A stretch of 64,000 nt of DNA, from contig CALJHN010000007.1 of NCBI GenBank assembly GCA_938075455.1, positions 46,864 through 110,863 on the forward strand, read 5' to 3'. The position numbers and the translations under genes were made by a program. Within the stretch, counting starts at the first letter, position 1. Every line of letters begins with the position of its first letter. The notes below the pieces were generated by a model. The model did not search any database. It saw only the letters and a list, made by a program, of their open reading frames with translations, and was not told the origin of the DNA. Shown piece after piece: positions 1 through 8,891 of this stretch. Source of the DNA: an uncultured Flavobacteriales bacterium. Lineage in GTDB: Bacteria; Bacteroidota; Bacteroidia; Flavobacteriales_D; Parvicellaceae.

Positions 1-2
1 AT

Positions 3-404
3 AAAGCCATAACAATTCACTTAGATGCTGGTATTTCAGAAATGAACAGATCTCTTTTTGTTAATTGGATGAGACTTTGTTATTCCAGAAATATTGCAGA
101 TACTATTGATTGGGTAAATGAGTTTTCCAAAATAGGTAGAGAGCAGATAAAAGATTTTATAATTTATTCATTAGAAATGTATAGACAATGTATAATGTGG
201 AATTACAATATGGTAATAGAAGGGTTTAATGAGAGTGAGAGAAATTTTTTAGAAAAATTTAAACCATTTATAAATAACCAAAATATTTCTGAAATTAATT
301 CCATAATGAATGAAGCTTATTTCCATATTGAGAGAAATGCAAATCCTAAAATTTTAATGCTTGATGTTTCTATAAAGCTCTACAAACTTTTGAGAACTAA
401 ATAA
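3..404 (+). CDS. holB: DNA polymerase III subunit delta' (C-terminal part)
   Basis: The reading frame is already open at the left edge, so this is the C-terminal 133 residues of a longer protein. The clamp-loader delta' subunit helps load the sliding clamp during replication. The helical segment with an R-Q-C-I motif, then F-x-PFINNxNI and the ending HIERNANPKILxLDxSxKL match the C-terminal helical domain of Bacteroidota delta' proteins as I know them; no catalytic motif lies in the visible part. The stop is followed 11 bases later by gldH, suggesting co-transcription. The ATG at position 42 is internal, because the frame runs upstream of it without a stop. The assignment rests on family resemblance recalled from memory. 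Confidence 0.72.
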   Translation, partial: KAITIHLDAGISEMNRSLFVNWMRLCYSRNIADTIDWVNEFSKIGREQIKDFIIYSLEMYRQCIMWNYNMVIEGFNESERNFLEKFKPFINNQNISEINSIMNEAYFHIERNANPKILMLDVSIKLYKLLRTK

Positions 405-415
405 TATATCCTTAA

Positions 416-892
416 ATGAAATTAAAATCTTTTTTAAAAATCACAATCTTTGGCCTTCTTATAAGTTGTAGTGATGAAAATATAATTTTTAACGATTATG
501 TTGACATTGAAAACACCCAGCTATCCTTTAAAGACACAATTATTTTTCAAACATCAATTTTAGATACTATTAACCTTCATAATGTTTTTCTACAATTAAG
601 AACATCCACTGATTATAAATGGTCAAATATGTTCATTTTTTCTGAAATTTACTTCCCAAATAATAAGACAAGGACAGATACTTTTGAAGTTTTTTTGATG
701 GATAAAAACGGAAATTGGAATGGCGACAAATCTGGAATTGTTGCAAATTTCAAACATTCACTTTATAAAAACATTAAGTTCCCTATTAAAGGAGATTATA
801 AGTTTAAACTTATACAAGCAATGAGAGATACTATACTTAAAGAAGTTATAAGCGTAGGTCTAAAAATCACCAAGCCTACTAAAAAGCAATAA
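416..892 (+). CDS. gldH: Gliding motility lipoprotein GldH
   Basis: 158 residues. The N-terminus is a lipoprotein signal (hydrophobic run then L-L-I-S-C, Cys18), so the mature protein is lipid-anchored. The body matches GldH: a central N-M-F-I-F segment, D-T-F-E-V-F-L-M-D-K-x-G-x-W, K-x-P-I-K-G-D-Y-K-F and Q-A-M-R-D ending in V-G-L-K-I. In Flavobacterium johnsoniae GldH is needed for gliding and is linked to the type IX secretion machinery; here this fits the two proteins with type IX sorting domains elsewhere in the window (19.3-21.0 and 48.0-48.6 kb). It follows holB by 11 bases, likely in one transcript. Confidence 0.85.
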   Translation: MKLKSFLKITIFGLLISCSDENIIFNDYVDIENTQLSFKDTIIFQTSILDTINLHNVFLQLRTSTDYKWSNMFIFSEIYFPNNKTRTDTFEVFLMDKNGNWNGDKSGIVANFKHSLYKNIKFPIKGDYKFKLIQAMRDTILKEVISVGLKITKPTKKQ

Positions 893-913
893 TTCTTTAA
901 GCAAAATAAAATC

Positions 914-2062
914 TTGAAAAAATCACCAAAGTCTAAGTTGCCCAATAATGGGACCAATATCTTTTCTTTAATGTCTAAACTTGCCACGGACAAAAAAGCA
1001 ATTAATTTATCTCAAGGATATCCAGATTTTGAAGTAGACCCTGTTCTTATAAGTTCTGTTTCTAAGTATATGAAACATGGGTTTAATCAATATGCTCCCA
1101 TGCCTGGTGTTTTAAGATTAAGAGAGGTAATCTCCAAAAAAATATTTAAAAATTATAATCAATATTATAACGAACATGAGGAAATTACAGTGACTGCTGG
1201 AGCAACTCAAGCAATTTTCACAACTATTTCTGCATTAATTCACCCAAATGATGAGGTTATTATTTTTTCTCCTTCTTTTGATTGCTACCAACCTGCTATT
1301 GAGCTAAATGGTGGAATTCCAGTATTTATTGAGATGGAATCACCAGATTTTAATATTAATTGGAATACAGTTGAAGAAAATATTTCTTCAAAAACCAGAA
1401 TGATTATTATAAATTCTCCACAGAATCCACTGGGAACGATTATGTCAAAAACAGACATGACAAAATTAGAAATAATATCGGAAAAATACGATCTGATAAT
1501 TTTAAGTGACGAAGTTTACGAACATTTAGTTTATGACAACAAAAAACATCTTTCAATCTGTAGCTTTCCAAAGCTTTTTAATAGATCTATTGCTACCTTT
1601 TCTTTTGGAAAAACATTCCATGTGACTGGCTGGAAATTAGGGTATATTGTAGGGCCTAAACAATTAATGTCTGAAATCAGAAAAGTTCATCAATTCAATG
1701 TTTTTTCTGCCAATCACCCACTACAGTTAGCAGTAGCAGATTATCTAGAAAATGAAGAACATTTTTTGAAACTTAGCTATTTCTATCAGAAAAAGAGAGA
1801 TTTGTTTTTAGCAATTATTTCCGCATCTAGATTCCAAGCTAAGGCATGTAGTGGAACCTATTTTCAGTTGCTAAATTATTCTTTGATTTCAGAAATAGCC
1901 GATACAGAAATGGCTAGAGTTTTAACAATTAAAAATGGAATAGCTAGTATTCCAATTTCTGTATTTTCTCATTTTAAAAATGACAATCAAAACCTTAGAT
2001 TTTGTTTTGCAAAAAAAGAAGAAACTCTTAAAAGAGCAGGAGATATTCTCGTTAAAATATAA
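914..2062 (+). CDS. PLP-dependent aminotransferase, methionine aminotransferase type
   Basis: 382 residues, fold-type I class I/II aminotransferase. Visible motifs: N-L-S-Q-G-Y-P-D-F near residues 31-39, Q-Y-A-P-M-P-G near 59-65, N-S-P-Q-N-P-L-G at 167-174, S-D-E-V-Y-E near 198-203, and the Schiff-base lysine in S-F-G-K-T-F-H-V-T-G-W-K-L-G-Y (Lys233). This pattern fits the YbdL/kynurenine-aminotransferase-like group that transaminates methionine and aromatic amino acids in the cytoplasm. The start is TTG at 914, 21 bases after the gldH stop; no in-frame ATG lies before the conserved N-terminal helix. Substrate is inferred from subgroup resemblance only. Confidence 0.82.
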   Translation: MKKSPKSKLPNNGTNIFSLMSKLATDKKAINLSQGYPDFEVDPVLISSVSKYMKHGFNQYAPMPGVLRLREVISKKIFKNYNQYYNEHEEITVTAGATQAIFTTISALIHPNDEVIIFSPSFDCYQPAIELNGGIPVFIEMESPDFNINWNTVEENISSKTRMIIINSPQNPLGTIMSKTDMTKLEIISEKYDLIILSDEVYEHLVYDNKKHLSICSFPKLFNRSIATFSFGKTFHVTGWKLGYIVGPKQLMSEIRKVHQFNVFSANHPLQLAVADYLENEEHFLKLSYFYQKKRDLFLAIISASRFQAKACSGTYFQLLNYSLISEIADTEMARVLTIKNGIASIPISVFSHFKNDNQNLRFCFAKKEETLKRAGDILVKI

Positions 2063-2137
2063 TTATCCACAATTCACTCTTTAAAGTTGGTTTCCTGCCA
2101 ACAATTCTACTTTTTATTTTAATTTATTTTTACTTCG

Positions 2138-3088
2138 ATGAAAGAACATATATTTTATTTTATATTACTATTAAGTTTAAATTCAACAGCTCAAAATATT
2201 ATAGACGTTTATTGTTTCGATGACAGCTGTAGTCATCAGATGATTGATCCCGAAATGCTCGTAGTAGAGCGCTGGGACACTTTAGCGCAATCTAAGTTCT
2301 GGAAAACTATTATTACAACAACCAAAGATACTTGTGTAATAAACATTGCTAGCACACGAAAAATATTAGATTATGTATACAAAGACAAGTGGTTTGAGCA
2401 AACCGAGAAAGAAAAGAAAGCCTTTAAAGACTCAGTTATAGATTATTACTGTTTAGACACCAATACTAGATTATATATTACTACGGGTAAAAAAGAGTTT
2501 TATCAAATAGAACAAGTGATACCCTCTTTAGAAACTGCAATAAATATTTTTCAAGAAAATAATGTTGACCCTTGGTTTGCACAATCTATTTTATTAATTG
2601 AAAGTCCTGCTCAATTAAAATATTCTAGTGTTGGAGCCTTCGGACCTTTTCAAATAATGAAAAGAGTTGCAAGAGACATGGGCCTTACCGTTAATAAGTA
2701 TGTTGACGAAAGAAAAGATTTTAATAAATCTGCTTTTGCAGCAAGTGAATTATTAAGAAAAATCTGTATTCCACAAGCATATAGGATTTTATGTAAAGTT
2801 GGAGATATTGAGCCAAAAGGAGATGAGTTGTGGTTCAAGCTTTTGGTTCTTCACATCTACCATGCTGGAGCAAGAAATATAGAATCTTTATTAAGCCAAT
2901 TAGAGCAACCTCTCCAAGGCATGGAATTAATAAAATGGATGTGGAGTAATGAGTATGGAAATTTTAAAAACTCATCACAAAATTATTCTCAAATTGCTAT
3001 CGCCGCAATGTTAACTCTAAAGGATATTGTTCTAACCGATTGCGAATATATTTTCAATTGTAATAGAACCAGTCCTATTGAAAATTAA
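2138..3088 (+). CDS. Secreted lytic-transglycosylase-like (SLT domain) protein
   Basis: 316 residues with an N-terminal signal peptide (about residues 1-18, ending S-T-A-Q). Residues 135-290 carry an SLT-type lysozyme fold: catalytic Glu155 in I-L-L-I-E-S, followed by S-V-G-A-F-G-P-F-Q-I-M (164-174), which matches the G-A-x-G-x-x-Q-I-M signature of soluble lytic transglycosylases. Such enzymes cleave the MurNAc-GlcNAc bond of periplasmic peptidoglycan. The first 130 residues are an extension I do not recognise, with several cysteines. The stop overlaps the next start by one base, so the two genes are translationally coupled. Confidence 0.75.
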   Translation: MKEHIFYFILLLSLNSTAQNIIDVYCFDDSCSHQMIDPEMLVVERWDTLAQSKFWKTIITTTKDTCVINIASTRKILDYVYKDKWFEQTEKEKKAFKDSVIDYYCLDTNTRLYITTGKKEFYQIEQVIPSLETAINIFQENNVDPWFAQSILLIESPAQLKYSSVGAFGPFQIMKRVARDMGLTVNKYVDERKDFNKSAFAASELLRKICIPQAYRILCKVGDIEPKGDELWFKLLVLHIYHAGARNIESLLSQLEQPLQGMELIKWMWSNEYGNFKNSSQNYSQIAIAAMLTLKDIVLTDCEYIFNCNRTSPIEN

Positions 3089-3699
3089 TGTTAAGATTTC
3101 TAAATATAGTTACTAATATCTTGGTAATAGGATTTGCATTATTGGCCTTCCTATTCTATAATCAAGATTTTGGATTAGAGCTAATCATTTTTAAAGAAAT
3201 CACTATTTTTTTTCCAATAATTTTATTATTAATTGGGGGATTTAAAAGCTTTTCGAGATGGCAAAAAATTAAATTGATTAAGGGTAAAGAAGGTTTTAAA
3301 ATTTCAAAATCTGGATGGATCAAAGCTTTTACCTACGAAACCATGCCTTTTTTTATTTTCGTTCCACTAAGCATAATTCTATTATTTTATTTAGATATCA
3401 CAATCTTTTTTGTCGTGGTGCTTTATATTCTTATTATTGAAAATCTACTTTTTTTGTTTTCTGGAAAAAAAGCCTTTAAGATTATTGCAAATGACCAAGC
3501 TCTAATTATTTTAAATAACCAACAATATTTTCTTTTTTGGGACAAAATAAAATATATTTCATTTCAACAAAAAGGAATGATAATTTTATTGAAAACCAAA
3601 CGTCAAATTTATATTGGAGAGTCGGATTACGAAGATTTTTCAAATTGGAAAGAGAAAATTAAAAACCAAGCTATTTCATCAGGAATATATATCCAGTAA
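3088..3699 (+). CDS. Hypothetical membrane protein
   Basis: 203 residues of unknown function. Strongly hydrophobic segments occur at about residues 4-24, 30-48, 88-108 and 108-128, so four membrane helices are likely. The C-terminal 65 residues are soluble, with a W-D-K-I-K-Y-I-S-F-Q segment and alternating hydrophobic residues suggesting a small beta domain resembling the PH-like domains found after membrane segments. The ATG overlaps the TAA of the lytic-transglycosylase-like gene (TAATG). Its 3' end faces the DUF4837 gene with only 3 bases between stops. Confidence 0.6.
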   Translation: MLRFLNIVTNILVIGFALLAFLFYNQDFGLELIIFKEITIFFPIILLLIGGFKSFSRWQKIKLIKGKEGFKISKSGWIKAFTYETMPFFIFVPLSIILLFYLDITIFFVVVLYILIIENLLFLFSGKKAFKIIANDQALIILNNQQYFLFWDKIKYISFQQKGMIILLKTKRQIYIGESDYEDFSNWKEKIKNQAISSGIYIQ

Positions 3700-3702
3700 T
3701 TG

Positions 3703-4731
3703 TTATTTTATTCCACTAACTATTATAGCTTCTAGCTCTCTTAAATATTTTGATTTTTCAAAATTTGGAGCGTAAACATAACCTTGAACAGTTATGATTT
3801 TTGTTTTTTTATTGTTGAGCCAGGAAAAGCTTATAAAAGGACCACCCATCTTATCTTTTTCCATCCTCCAGCAACCTTTAATTTGTTTAACATATTTATC
3901 ATTTATATAATAGGAAGTGTCTGTGGTTTTACTTATTTCATTTTCAACTGTTTTCATAAAAGAGCTATCTCTCTTTCCAGTAAGATAAATTTTCCCTAAC
4001 GAATCTTTCACCGAAATAATTTTACTTTTTTTAAATTGATTTTTATTTTTATAATCTTCTTGGTGCAAAATAATTCCCTTTTGAATTTCATGAGATCCGT
4101 TTTGATCTTTTTGAATTTCAAGTTTACTCCACCACCTAAAGTCTTGTGCTTTTTTATTAAGTTTTATTCCATCGGGAGCCCTAAATTTTAAATCCATTGA
4201 TTTTTCTAATTCTTTATTTATATTGTTTTGTTCGGAAAAACTTTTTTGAATCTTGTTTAAATTAAAAGTTTTTAAAATTGATTTTACTTCATTGTTTTTG
4301 TGCTTAAAATAATTAATAGCAGCTTCTTCAGACTTAAACTTAAGCTCTACAATTAACTGCCCGTTTGACCAAAGATCTTTTTTAATTACTGGTACTATGT
4401 TTTTAGAATTATAATTTTTAATCTGAACAAAAACAAAACAATTGTTATTTTTTATGTTTTTCAAAATTTTATTAGGGACCACAAAATCAGTGTCAAATTC
4501 TTTTTCGTAAGGTAAGGGGGTGGTTTTAACCAATTTTTCAAAAGAGTTTTTGATGGTTTTACCTAAATCTCCATTCCAATATTTTTTATCTAAAGCAAAA
4601 AGAATTTCATGGTAATTTTTCTTAGCAATTGGCTTCATAAGATGTGGTTGGTAACCATTATCCGTGCTGCATGTTAAAAACAATATCCCCACGATAACTA
4701 TAAATAGTATTTTTATATTTCTTACATACAT
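3703..4731 (-). CDS. DUF4837 family lipoprotein
   Basis: 342 residues. The signal sequence ends F-L-T-C-S, giving a lipidated Cys21. The C-terminal third carries the most recognisable part: G-C-W-R-M-E-x-D-x-M-G-G-P-F-I-S-F, then V-Q-G-Y-V-Y-A-P-N-F-x-K-x-x-Y-L-R-E-L-E-A-I, which matches DUF4837, a Bacteroidota lipoprotein family without known function. The N-terminus overlaps the end of the upstream outer-membrane protein gene by 10 bases, so the two are translated from one message. The middle is lysine-rich and poorly conserved-looking. Confidence 0.75.
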   Translation of the reverse strand: MYVRNIKILFIVIVGILFLTCSTDNGYQPHLMKPIAKKNYHEILFALDKKYWNGDLGKTIKNSFEKLVKTTPLPYEKEFDTDFVVPNKILKNIKNNNCFVFVQIKNYNSKNIVPVIKKDLWSNGQLIVELKFKSEEAAINYFKHKNNEVKSILKTFNLNKIQKSFSEQNNINKELEKSMDLKFRAPDGIKLNKKAQDFRWWSKLEIQKDQNGSHEIQKGIILHQEDYKNKNQFKKSKIISVKDSLGKIYLTGKRDSSFMKTVENEISKTTDTSYYINDKYVKQIKGCWRMEKDKMGGPFISFSWLNNKKTKIITVQGYVYAPNFEKSKYLRELEAIIVSGIK

Positions 4732-5573
4732 AATGTTAAACCATAAGAGTAAGTATAAAGATCTTTATAAAGATTAGAATATTGTAAAATATTGGTTTGG
4801 AAGAAGATTCCAATATTTTTATAAATAAACTTTAGATTTCCAGAAAGACAATATTTATTATTGAAGAAATCATTTCTAGTTTCTATAGTCTGGTCTAACT
4901 CACCATATTCTAATTTGGATTTACCAGCCATCAAAAATTGATTTACAAGCGCTAGTTCGGTTTTTAACTTTGGTGTTTTCTTAGGAAATGGTGCCCAGCT
5001 AAAGTTTACAGGAATAGTAAAATAATGATGGTTTAAAATACTTTTAGATATTGCTGGTTGTGGTCCAGCCATCAAAGAGGAATTAAAAATAGTCATCGTG
5101 TCTCGAGAGATACTTATTATTTGGTTATCAAGATCTAATTTGTTTTTTCCAATACCAACTCCAATAAATAATTTTAGAGTTTCTTTTTTAAGATTAAAAG
5201 ATTTGAAGAAAAGTCCAAAATTTATGTTCACAGAGCTAAGTGTTTTATATCTAATAGGATTAAAGCTATTAAATCCATTAAAAATCGAATTGTTATTTAA
5301 CTGCATATTCCCCAATGAAAAGTTCATTTTAAATTTTGTTTTTGTATGTTTCTCTTCATTAATACTATTTTCAAATCCCCATTCATTACCCGTACTGCCT
5401 TTAGAAATAATTAGTACTTTAGAATCTTTATATTTAAATTGAAGAGTATCGTTAAACTGTGCATTTACTGAACTAAAAAGGAGAAAAAAAAAGATGAAGT
5501 TTTTTGAAAAAACTAAAATTTTTTGGAAAAAATACCAAGTATATTTTATAGACATATGGCAATATCTGATCAT
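4722..5573 (-). CDS. Predicted outer-membrane beta-barrel protein
   Basis: 283 residues. An N-terminal hydrophobic stretch ending S-S-V-N-A-Q-F looks like a signal peptide. The rest alternates hydrophobic and polar residues (for example V-N-I-N-F-G-L-F-F, K-L-F-I-G-V-G-I-G and L-S-G-N-L-K-F-I-Y), as in small outer-membrane barrels. It ends in a hydrophobic residue close to a C-terminal beta strand. I cannot name a family. Two ATG codons compete as start (5573 and 5555). It lies between the coiled-coil membrane gene and the DUF4837 lipoprotein on the same strand, so an envelope role is inferred. Confidence 0.5.
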   Translation of the reverse strand: MIRYCHMSIKYTWYFFQKILVFSKNFIFFFLLFSSVNAQFNDTLQFKYKDSKVLIISKGSTGNEWGFENSINEEKHTKTKFKMNFSLGNMQLNNNSIFNGFNSFNPIRYKTLSSVNINFGLFFKSFNLKKETLKLFIGVGIGKNKLDLDNQIISISRDTMTIFNSSLMAGPQPAISKSILNHHYFTIPVNFSWAPFPKKTPKLKTELALVNQFLMAGKSKLEYGELDQTIETRNDFFNNKYCLSGNLKFIYKNIGIFFQTNILQYSNLYKDLYTYSYGLTLCM

Positions 5574-5615
5574 AATTTTAATCTTTCTAATTGGATTAAT
5601 TTTTACTTTGTAATT

Positions 5616-6584
5616 CTACCTTAAAGCAAAAGATGACTCTCCGATAAAGTAACCTTCATTGTAAATTTCAACTTTATAATTTCCTGGTTGTAACACATCT
5701 TCAATTTCATGAAAAACACATAAATCCATATTCTCATTTTGATAATTCACAATTCGTTTTGAACTAAGTTCTAAATTATCCCCATCAGAACTCATAATAT
5801 TTATTGGATTTTTAGAAAGCAATGTTTTTTGATTTGGATCGATTACTTTGATATAAATATTTTTATCTCCTGATTTTGAAAGTTTATTTTCCAGCAAATT
5901 AAAACAGGCCTTAATCGAATTAGTTTTGGCAGCCCTAGTAGTTTCACTTTGAGCCCCAGAATTTCTAATTCTTATTGCTGAAACTGTTATATTTCCAGCT
6001 TGTAAAACTGCACCTAAAGCAATTTTACTTTTTAAGTCTTTATTTTGTTTTTTATATCTCTTATTTTGATTAGATACAGTTTTTAATCTATTAGTTTTCT
6101 CTGTTAAGTTATTAGATAAATTAACATTTAGGGTATTTAACGAATCTATTGTGTGAATATACCCTATCATAATTCCTCTTAGAGTTTCTGCTTCTTTTTT
6201 TAGTTTGAATATTGATCTCCAGTCTTGTTTTGATTTACTATTTAGTTTATCGACTTTTTTTATTAGAGTTTTAATTTTTTCTCTTTGTAGATTTATACTG
6301 TCTACTACTAAAGTATTGCTGAGTTCAAGGCTATCATAAGAGACCAATAATAATTTCAAATTATCTTTTAAATTCAATGCTTTGGAAGCTGATAATGCTT
6401 CTTCATTCAATAAGGTTTTGTTCATTTCATTATTTTCCTTAAGAAGATTAGAAAGTTCCTTAGAAATTTCGTGATTTTCTTTGTTAAGGGAGCTAATTAG
6501 ATAACCTGTATAACCAAGACAAACTACTAACAGCAGAATAATAACTGAAGAATAATTATTTTTGGCAGTTGATTTGTTGATCAT
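5616..6584 (-). CDS. Coiled-coil inner-membrane protein
   Basis: 322 residues from the ATG at 6584 (a TTG at 6608 is in frame but adds nothing typical). One transmembrane helix near residues 13-34 is followed by about 170 residues of heptad-rich coiled coil (many L-K-E-N-N-E and K-K-V-D-K-L-N-S repeats). The C-terminal 120 residues form a beta-rich domain beginning A-G-N-I-T-V-S-A-I-R-I-R, with features like V-L-Q-P-G-N-Y-K-V-E-I-Y-N-E-G-Y. This looks like a bitopic protein with a periplasmic rod and a terminal binding domain. I have seen similar architectures in flavobacteria but know no function. It is divergent from comF, with 52 bases between starts. Confidence 0.6.
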   Translation of the reverse strand: MINKSTAKNNYSSVIILLLVVCLGYTGYLISSLNKENHEISKELSNLLKENNEMNKTLLNEEALSASKALNLKDNLKLLLVSYDSLELSNTLVVDSINLQREKIKTLIKKVDKLNSKSKQDWRSIFKLKKEAETLRGIMIGYIHTIDSLNTLNVNLSNNLTEKTNRLKTVSNQNKRYKKQNKDLKSKIALGAVLQAGNITVSAIRIRNSGAQSETTRAAKTNSIKACFNLLENKLSKSGDKNIYIKVIDPNQKTLLSKNPINIMSSDGDNLELSSKRIVNYQNENMDLCVFHEIEDVLQPGNYKVEIYNEGYFIGESSFALR

Positions 6585-6636
6585 ATTAATTAATTTTCTA
6601 TTGAACAATTATTAATTAAAGTAAAGTTAATACATC

Positions 6637-7305
6637 TTGTTAAAAGAATTCATACAACTTATATATCCAGATTTTTGTTCTGGATGTAACCAGCCATTAT
6701 TGTTTTCAGAAAGAGCAGTTTGCTCTTCTTGCCTAATAGAAGTAAAATCTTCTTTTGTCTCTGATTCCAATACTTTTTTTGGCAGACATTCCGTAAACAG
6801 AGAAATATATGCTTTTAAATTTTTTAAAAACAAACTACTTCAAAAAATGATTTACGAAATGAAATACAATGGAAATAAAGACACTGCATTTGTTTTGGGG
6901 GTAGAGTTGGGGTTACTAATTAATAATTTTTGCAAATCTAAAAATCAAGATTTTGATTTTATAATCCCAGTTCCAGTAAGTAAAATTAAGAAACAATCTA
7001 GAGGATATAACCAATGTGAATACATAGCAAATGGTATTTCTCAAGTAATAAAAATACCAGTTCTAAATAACCATCTTAAAAGAAGAAATAATTTAAAATC
7101 TCAAGTAAATAAATCACGATATAAAAGATGGTCTAACGTAGAAAATCAGTATTTTATGACTAGAAATATAAGTGAAACTAATAAGATCTTATTAGTTGAT
7201 GATGTAGTAACTACTGGTGCAACTATTAATAGTTGTATTAAAGCTCTTCAAGTTAGGAATAATCTACAGATTTCCGTAGCTGCTTTGGCTGGTAATAAAG
7301 AATAA
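6637..7305 (+). CDS. comF: ComF family phosphoribosyltransferase-like protein
   Basis: 222 residues. The N-terminus has a four-cysteine zinc-ribbon pattern, C-S-G-C (14-17) and C-S-S-C (29-32), as in ComF/GntX. The C-terminal type I phosphoribosyltransferase domain has the PRPP-binding loop I-L-L-V-D-D-V-V-T-T-G-A-T near residues 185-197. ComF proteins take part in DNA uptake in competent bacteria, probably linked to ssDNA and the primosome, though in non-competent bacteria the role is unclear. The start is TTG at 6637; the next ATG would remove the zinc ribbon. It is convergent with the MORN gene, with 4 bases between stops. Confidence 0.85.
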   Translation: MLKEFIQLIYPDFCSGCNQPLLFSERAVCSSCLIEVKSSFVSDSNTFFGRHSVNREIYAFKFFKNKLLQKMIYEMKYNGNKDTAFVLGVELGLLINNFCKSKNQDFDFIIPVPVSKIKKQSRGYNQCEYIANGISQVIKIPVLNNHLKRRNNLKSQVNKSRYKRWSNVENQYFMTRNISETNKILLVDDVVTTGATINSCIKALQVRNNLQISVAALAGNKE

Positions 7306-7309
7306 AATA

Positions 7310-7723
7310 TTATTGAGAGTTTTTTTCTGGAGTTTCAATAGTAGTTTCAATTTCTATCGTTTCTATTTTACCATCTTTAAAAGAACCCTCATATTTTGCT
7401 TTTTCTTTTATCCAAATGTACTCTCCTTCTCCGTTCATAGCATCTTCAGACCAACTACCGTTATACGTGTTTCCATTTTTCCATGTGTATTTTCCTATAC
7501 CATCTTTCTTGCCTTCAACAAATCCACCTTTATATTCGTCTCCATTTTGATATGTAAAATTCCCAAAACCATTAGGCTTGCCATCTACCCAGAAGCCCTC
7601 ATATTTATTTTTGTCCTCCCATAAAAAAGTTCCATGTCCTCTATGACAATTTCCCTTAACACATTGAGAATAAGATACCATAGAAACAATAGTAAGTAAT
7701 GATATTGCAAAAATATTTTTCAT
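7310..7723 (-). CDS. Secreted MORN-repeat protein
   Basis: 137 residues. A signal peptide (residues 1-19, ending S-Y-S-Q) precedes four MORN repeats of about 23 residues each: Y-E-G-F-W-V-D-G-K-P-N-G-F-G, Y-K-G-G-F-V-E-G-K-K-D-G-I-G, Y-N-G-S-W-S-E-D-A-M-N-G-E-G and Y-E-G-S-F-K-D-G-K. MORN repeats form extended beta sheets used in protein or lipid contacts. The tail is threonine- and glutamate-rich (I-E-T-T-I-E-T). No enzyme domain is fused, and the export signal suggests a cell-surface or periplasmic role. Function unknown. Confidence 0.8.
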   Translation of the reverse strand: MKNIFAISLLTIVSMVSYSQCVKGNCHRGHGTFLWEDKNKYEGFWVDGKPNGFGNFTYQNGDEYKGGFVEGKKDGIGKYTWKNGNTYNGSWSEDAMNGEGEYIWIKEKAKYEGSFKDGKIETIEIETTIETPEKNSQ

Positions 7724-7799
7724 ATTAAAAATTATATATGGTTTTAAATAAAATTAATAATTTTTTTATTAAAAACAGAAAATCGTCGAAACTTAAATT

Positions 7800-8891
7800 T
7801 TAAATTGAGAACTCTAAAGAATTTGCATAATCTATATTTTCATAATTGATTTTTTTTGAATACCTATTAATATTAACCATTGGATTTAATGGTTTTTTTA
7901 AATATATATAGTTAAGTAGTTCCTTAACTAAAAGGGGAGCCATAAGTATTGCTTTACTACCCATTCCATTTACAGTATATAAATTTTTAATTATTGGATG
8001 TTCTCCGACTAATGGTTTTCTATCTAATGATGTTGGTCTAAAGCCAAATTTTTGATCTGTAATATTAATGCTATCTATTTCAATAATCTTATTTAGTTTT
8101 TTCATTAGATATTCTTTAGCACCGATTGTAACATTATTTTTTTGATCGTCATTGCTGTAAGTTGAGCCTACTGTAAATATATTTTTAGTTTCTGGAAGAG
8201 AGAAAATCCCACAATTTATTATCTGGGGGGGTAAAATATTTGAAGATACTTTAAGTAATTCTCCCTTATTAGGGATAATTGGCAAATAATTAAACATAGG
8301 ATTTTTTAAGGCATTTACCCCATCACACATAATAACTTTAGAATAAACATCCCCTTTATAATGAAATCTATTATTTTTTAATTTAAGATTTTCTGCCTTA
8401 AATAAATCCTTTTTAAGGATTTTACTTTTTAATAATGAAGAACTAACAAAGCCTAAAAACTCATTGACAAAAAGTCGACTGCAAAGCTCTACAACCCCAA
8501 TTCCAAACATGTTTTGTAAGTTGTCTACTTTTTTATTACATAAGCTTAATATGTTTTTATAAATTTTATTATTCGTTTTGCCAATCCAATTGTTTTGTTC
8601 TTCAAAAGATGCAAATATTCTTAATAATTTATAGGATTTATAGAGATCAATACTACTTTCATCATTAATTTCTTTATAAAAAGCATCGCTGAATTCATAA
8701 AACTCTTTTCCTCTCCAAGAAAGATTGCATCTTTTAAGTGAGATTGGATGGACAATGCCAGTAGCGACTTTGGAACTTGTGTTGGGGTTACCACCGTCAA
8801 TAAGTTTAAATTTTTTTAAACTTTTTTTAAGTTGTAAAGCAACTATAGAACCTGTTATCCCTTGTCCAATTACTAAAAATTCATAATTCAT
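7800..8891 (-). CDS. FAD-dependent oxidoreductase (DAO family)
   Basis: 363 residues. The N-terminal dinucleotide-binding motif is V-I-G-Q-G-I-T-G (G9, G11, G14), followed by the acidic end of beta-2 in L-I-D-G. Residues near 290-320 carry G-F-R-P-T-S-L-D-R-K-P-L-V-G and V-N-G-M-G-S-K-A, the C-terminal FAD-contact region of D-amino-acid oxidase/glycine oxidase-like enzymes. The substrate is unknown. The start codon directly follows the stop of the lysE-like gene, so they are co-translated; an amino-acid oxidase next to an amino-acid exporter fits, but this is inference. A seven-G tract (8225-8231) lies in the coding region. Confidence 0.72.
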   Translation of the reverse strand: MNYEFLVIGQGITGSIVALQLKKSLKKFKLIDGGNPNTSSKVATGIVHPISLKRCNLSWRGKEFYEFSDAFYKEINDESSIDLYKSYKLLRIFASFEEQNNWIGKTNNKIYKNILSLCNKKVDNLQNMFGIGVVELCSRLFVNEFLGFVSSSLLKSKILKKDLFKAENLKLKNNRFHYKGDVYSKVIMCDGVNALKNPMFNYLPIIPNKGELLKVSSNILPPQIINCGIFSLPETKNIFTVGSTYSNDDQKNNVTIGAKEYLMKKLNKIIEIDSINITDQKFGFRPTSLDRKPLVGEHPIIKNLYTVNGMGSKAILMAPLLVKELLNYIYLKKPLNPMVNINRYSKKINYENIDYANSLEFSI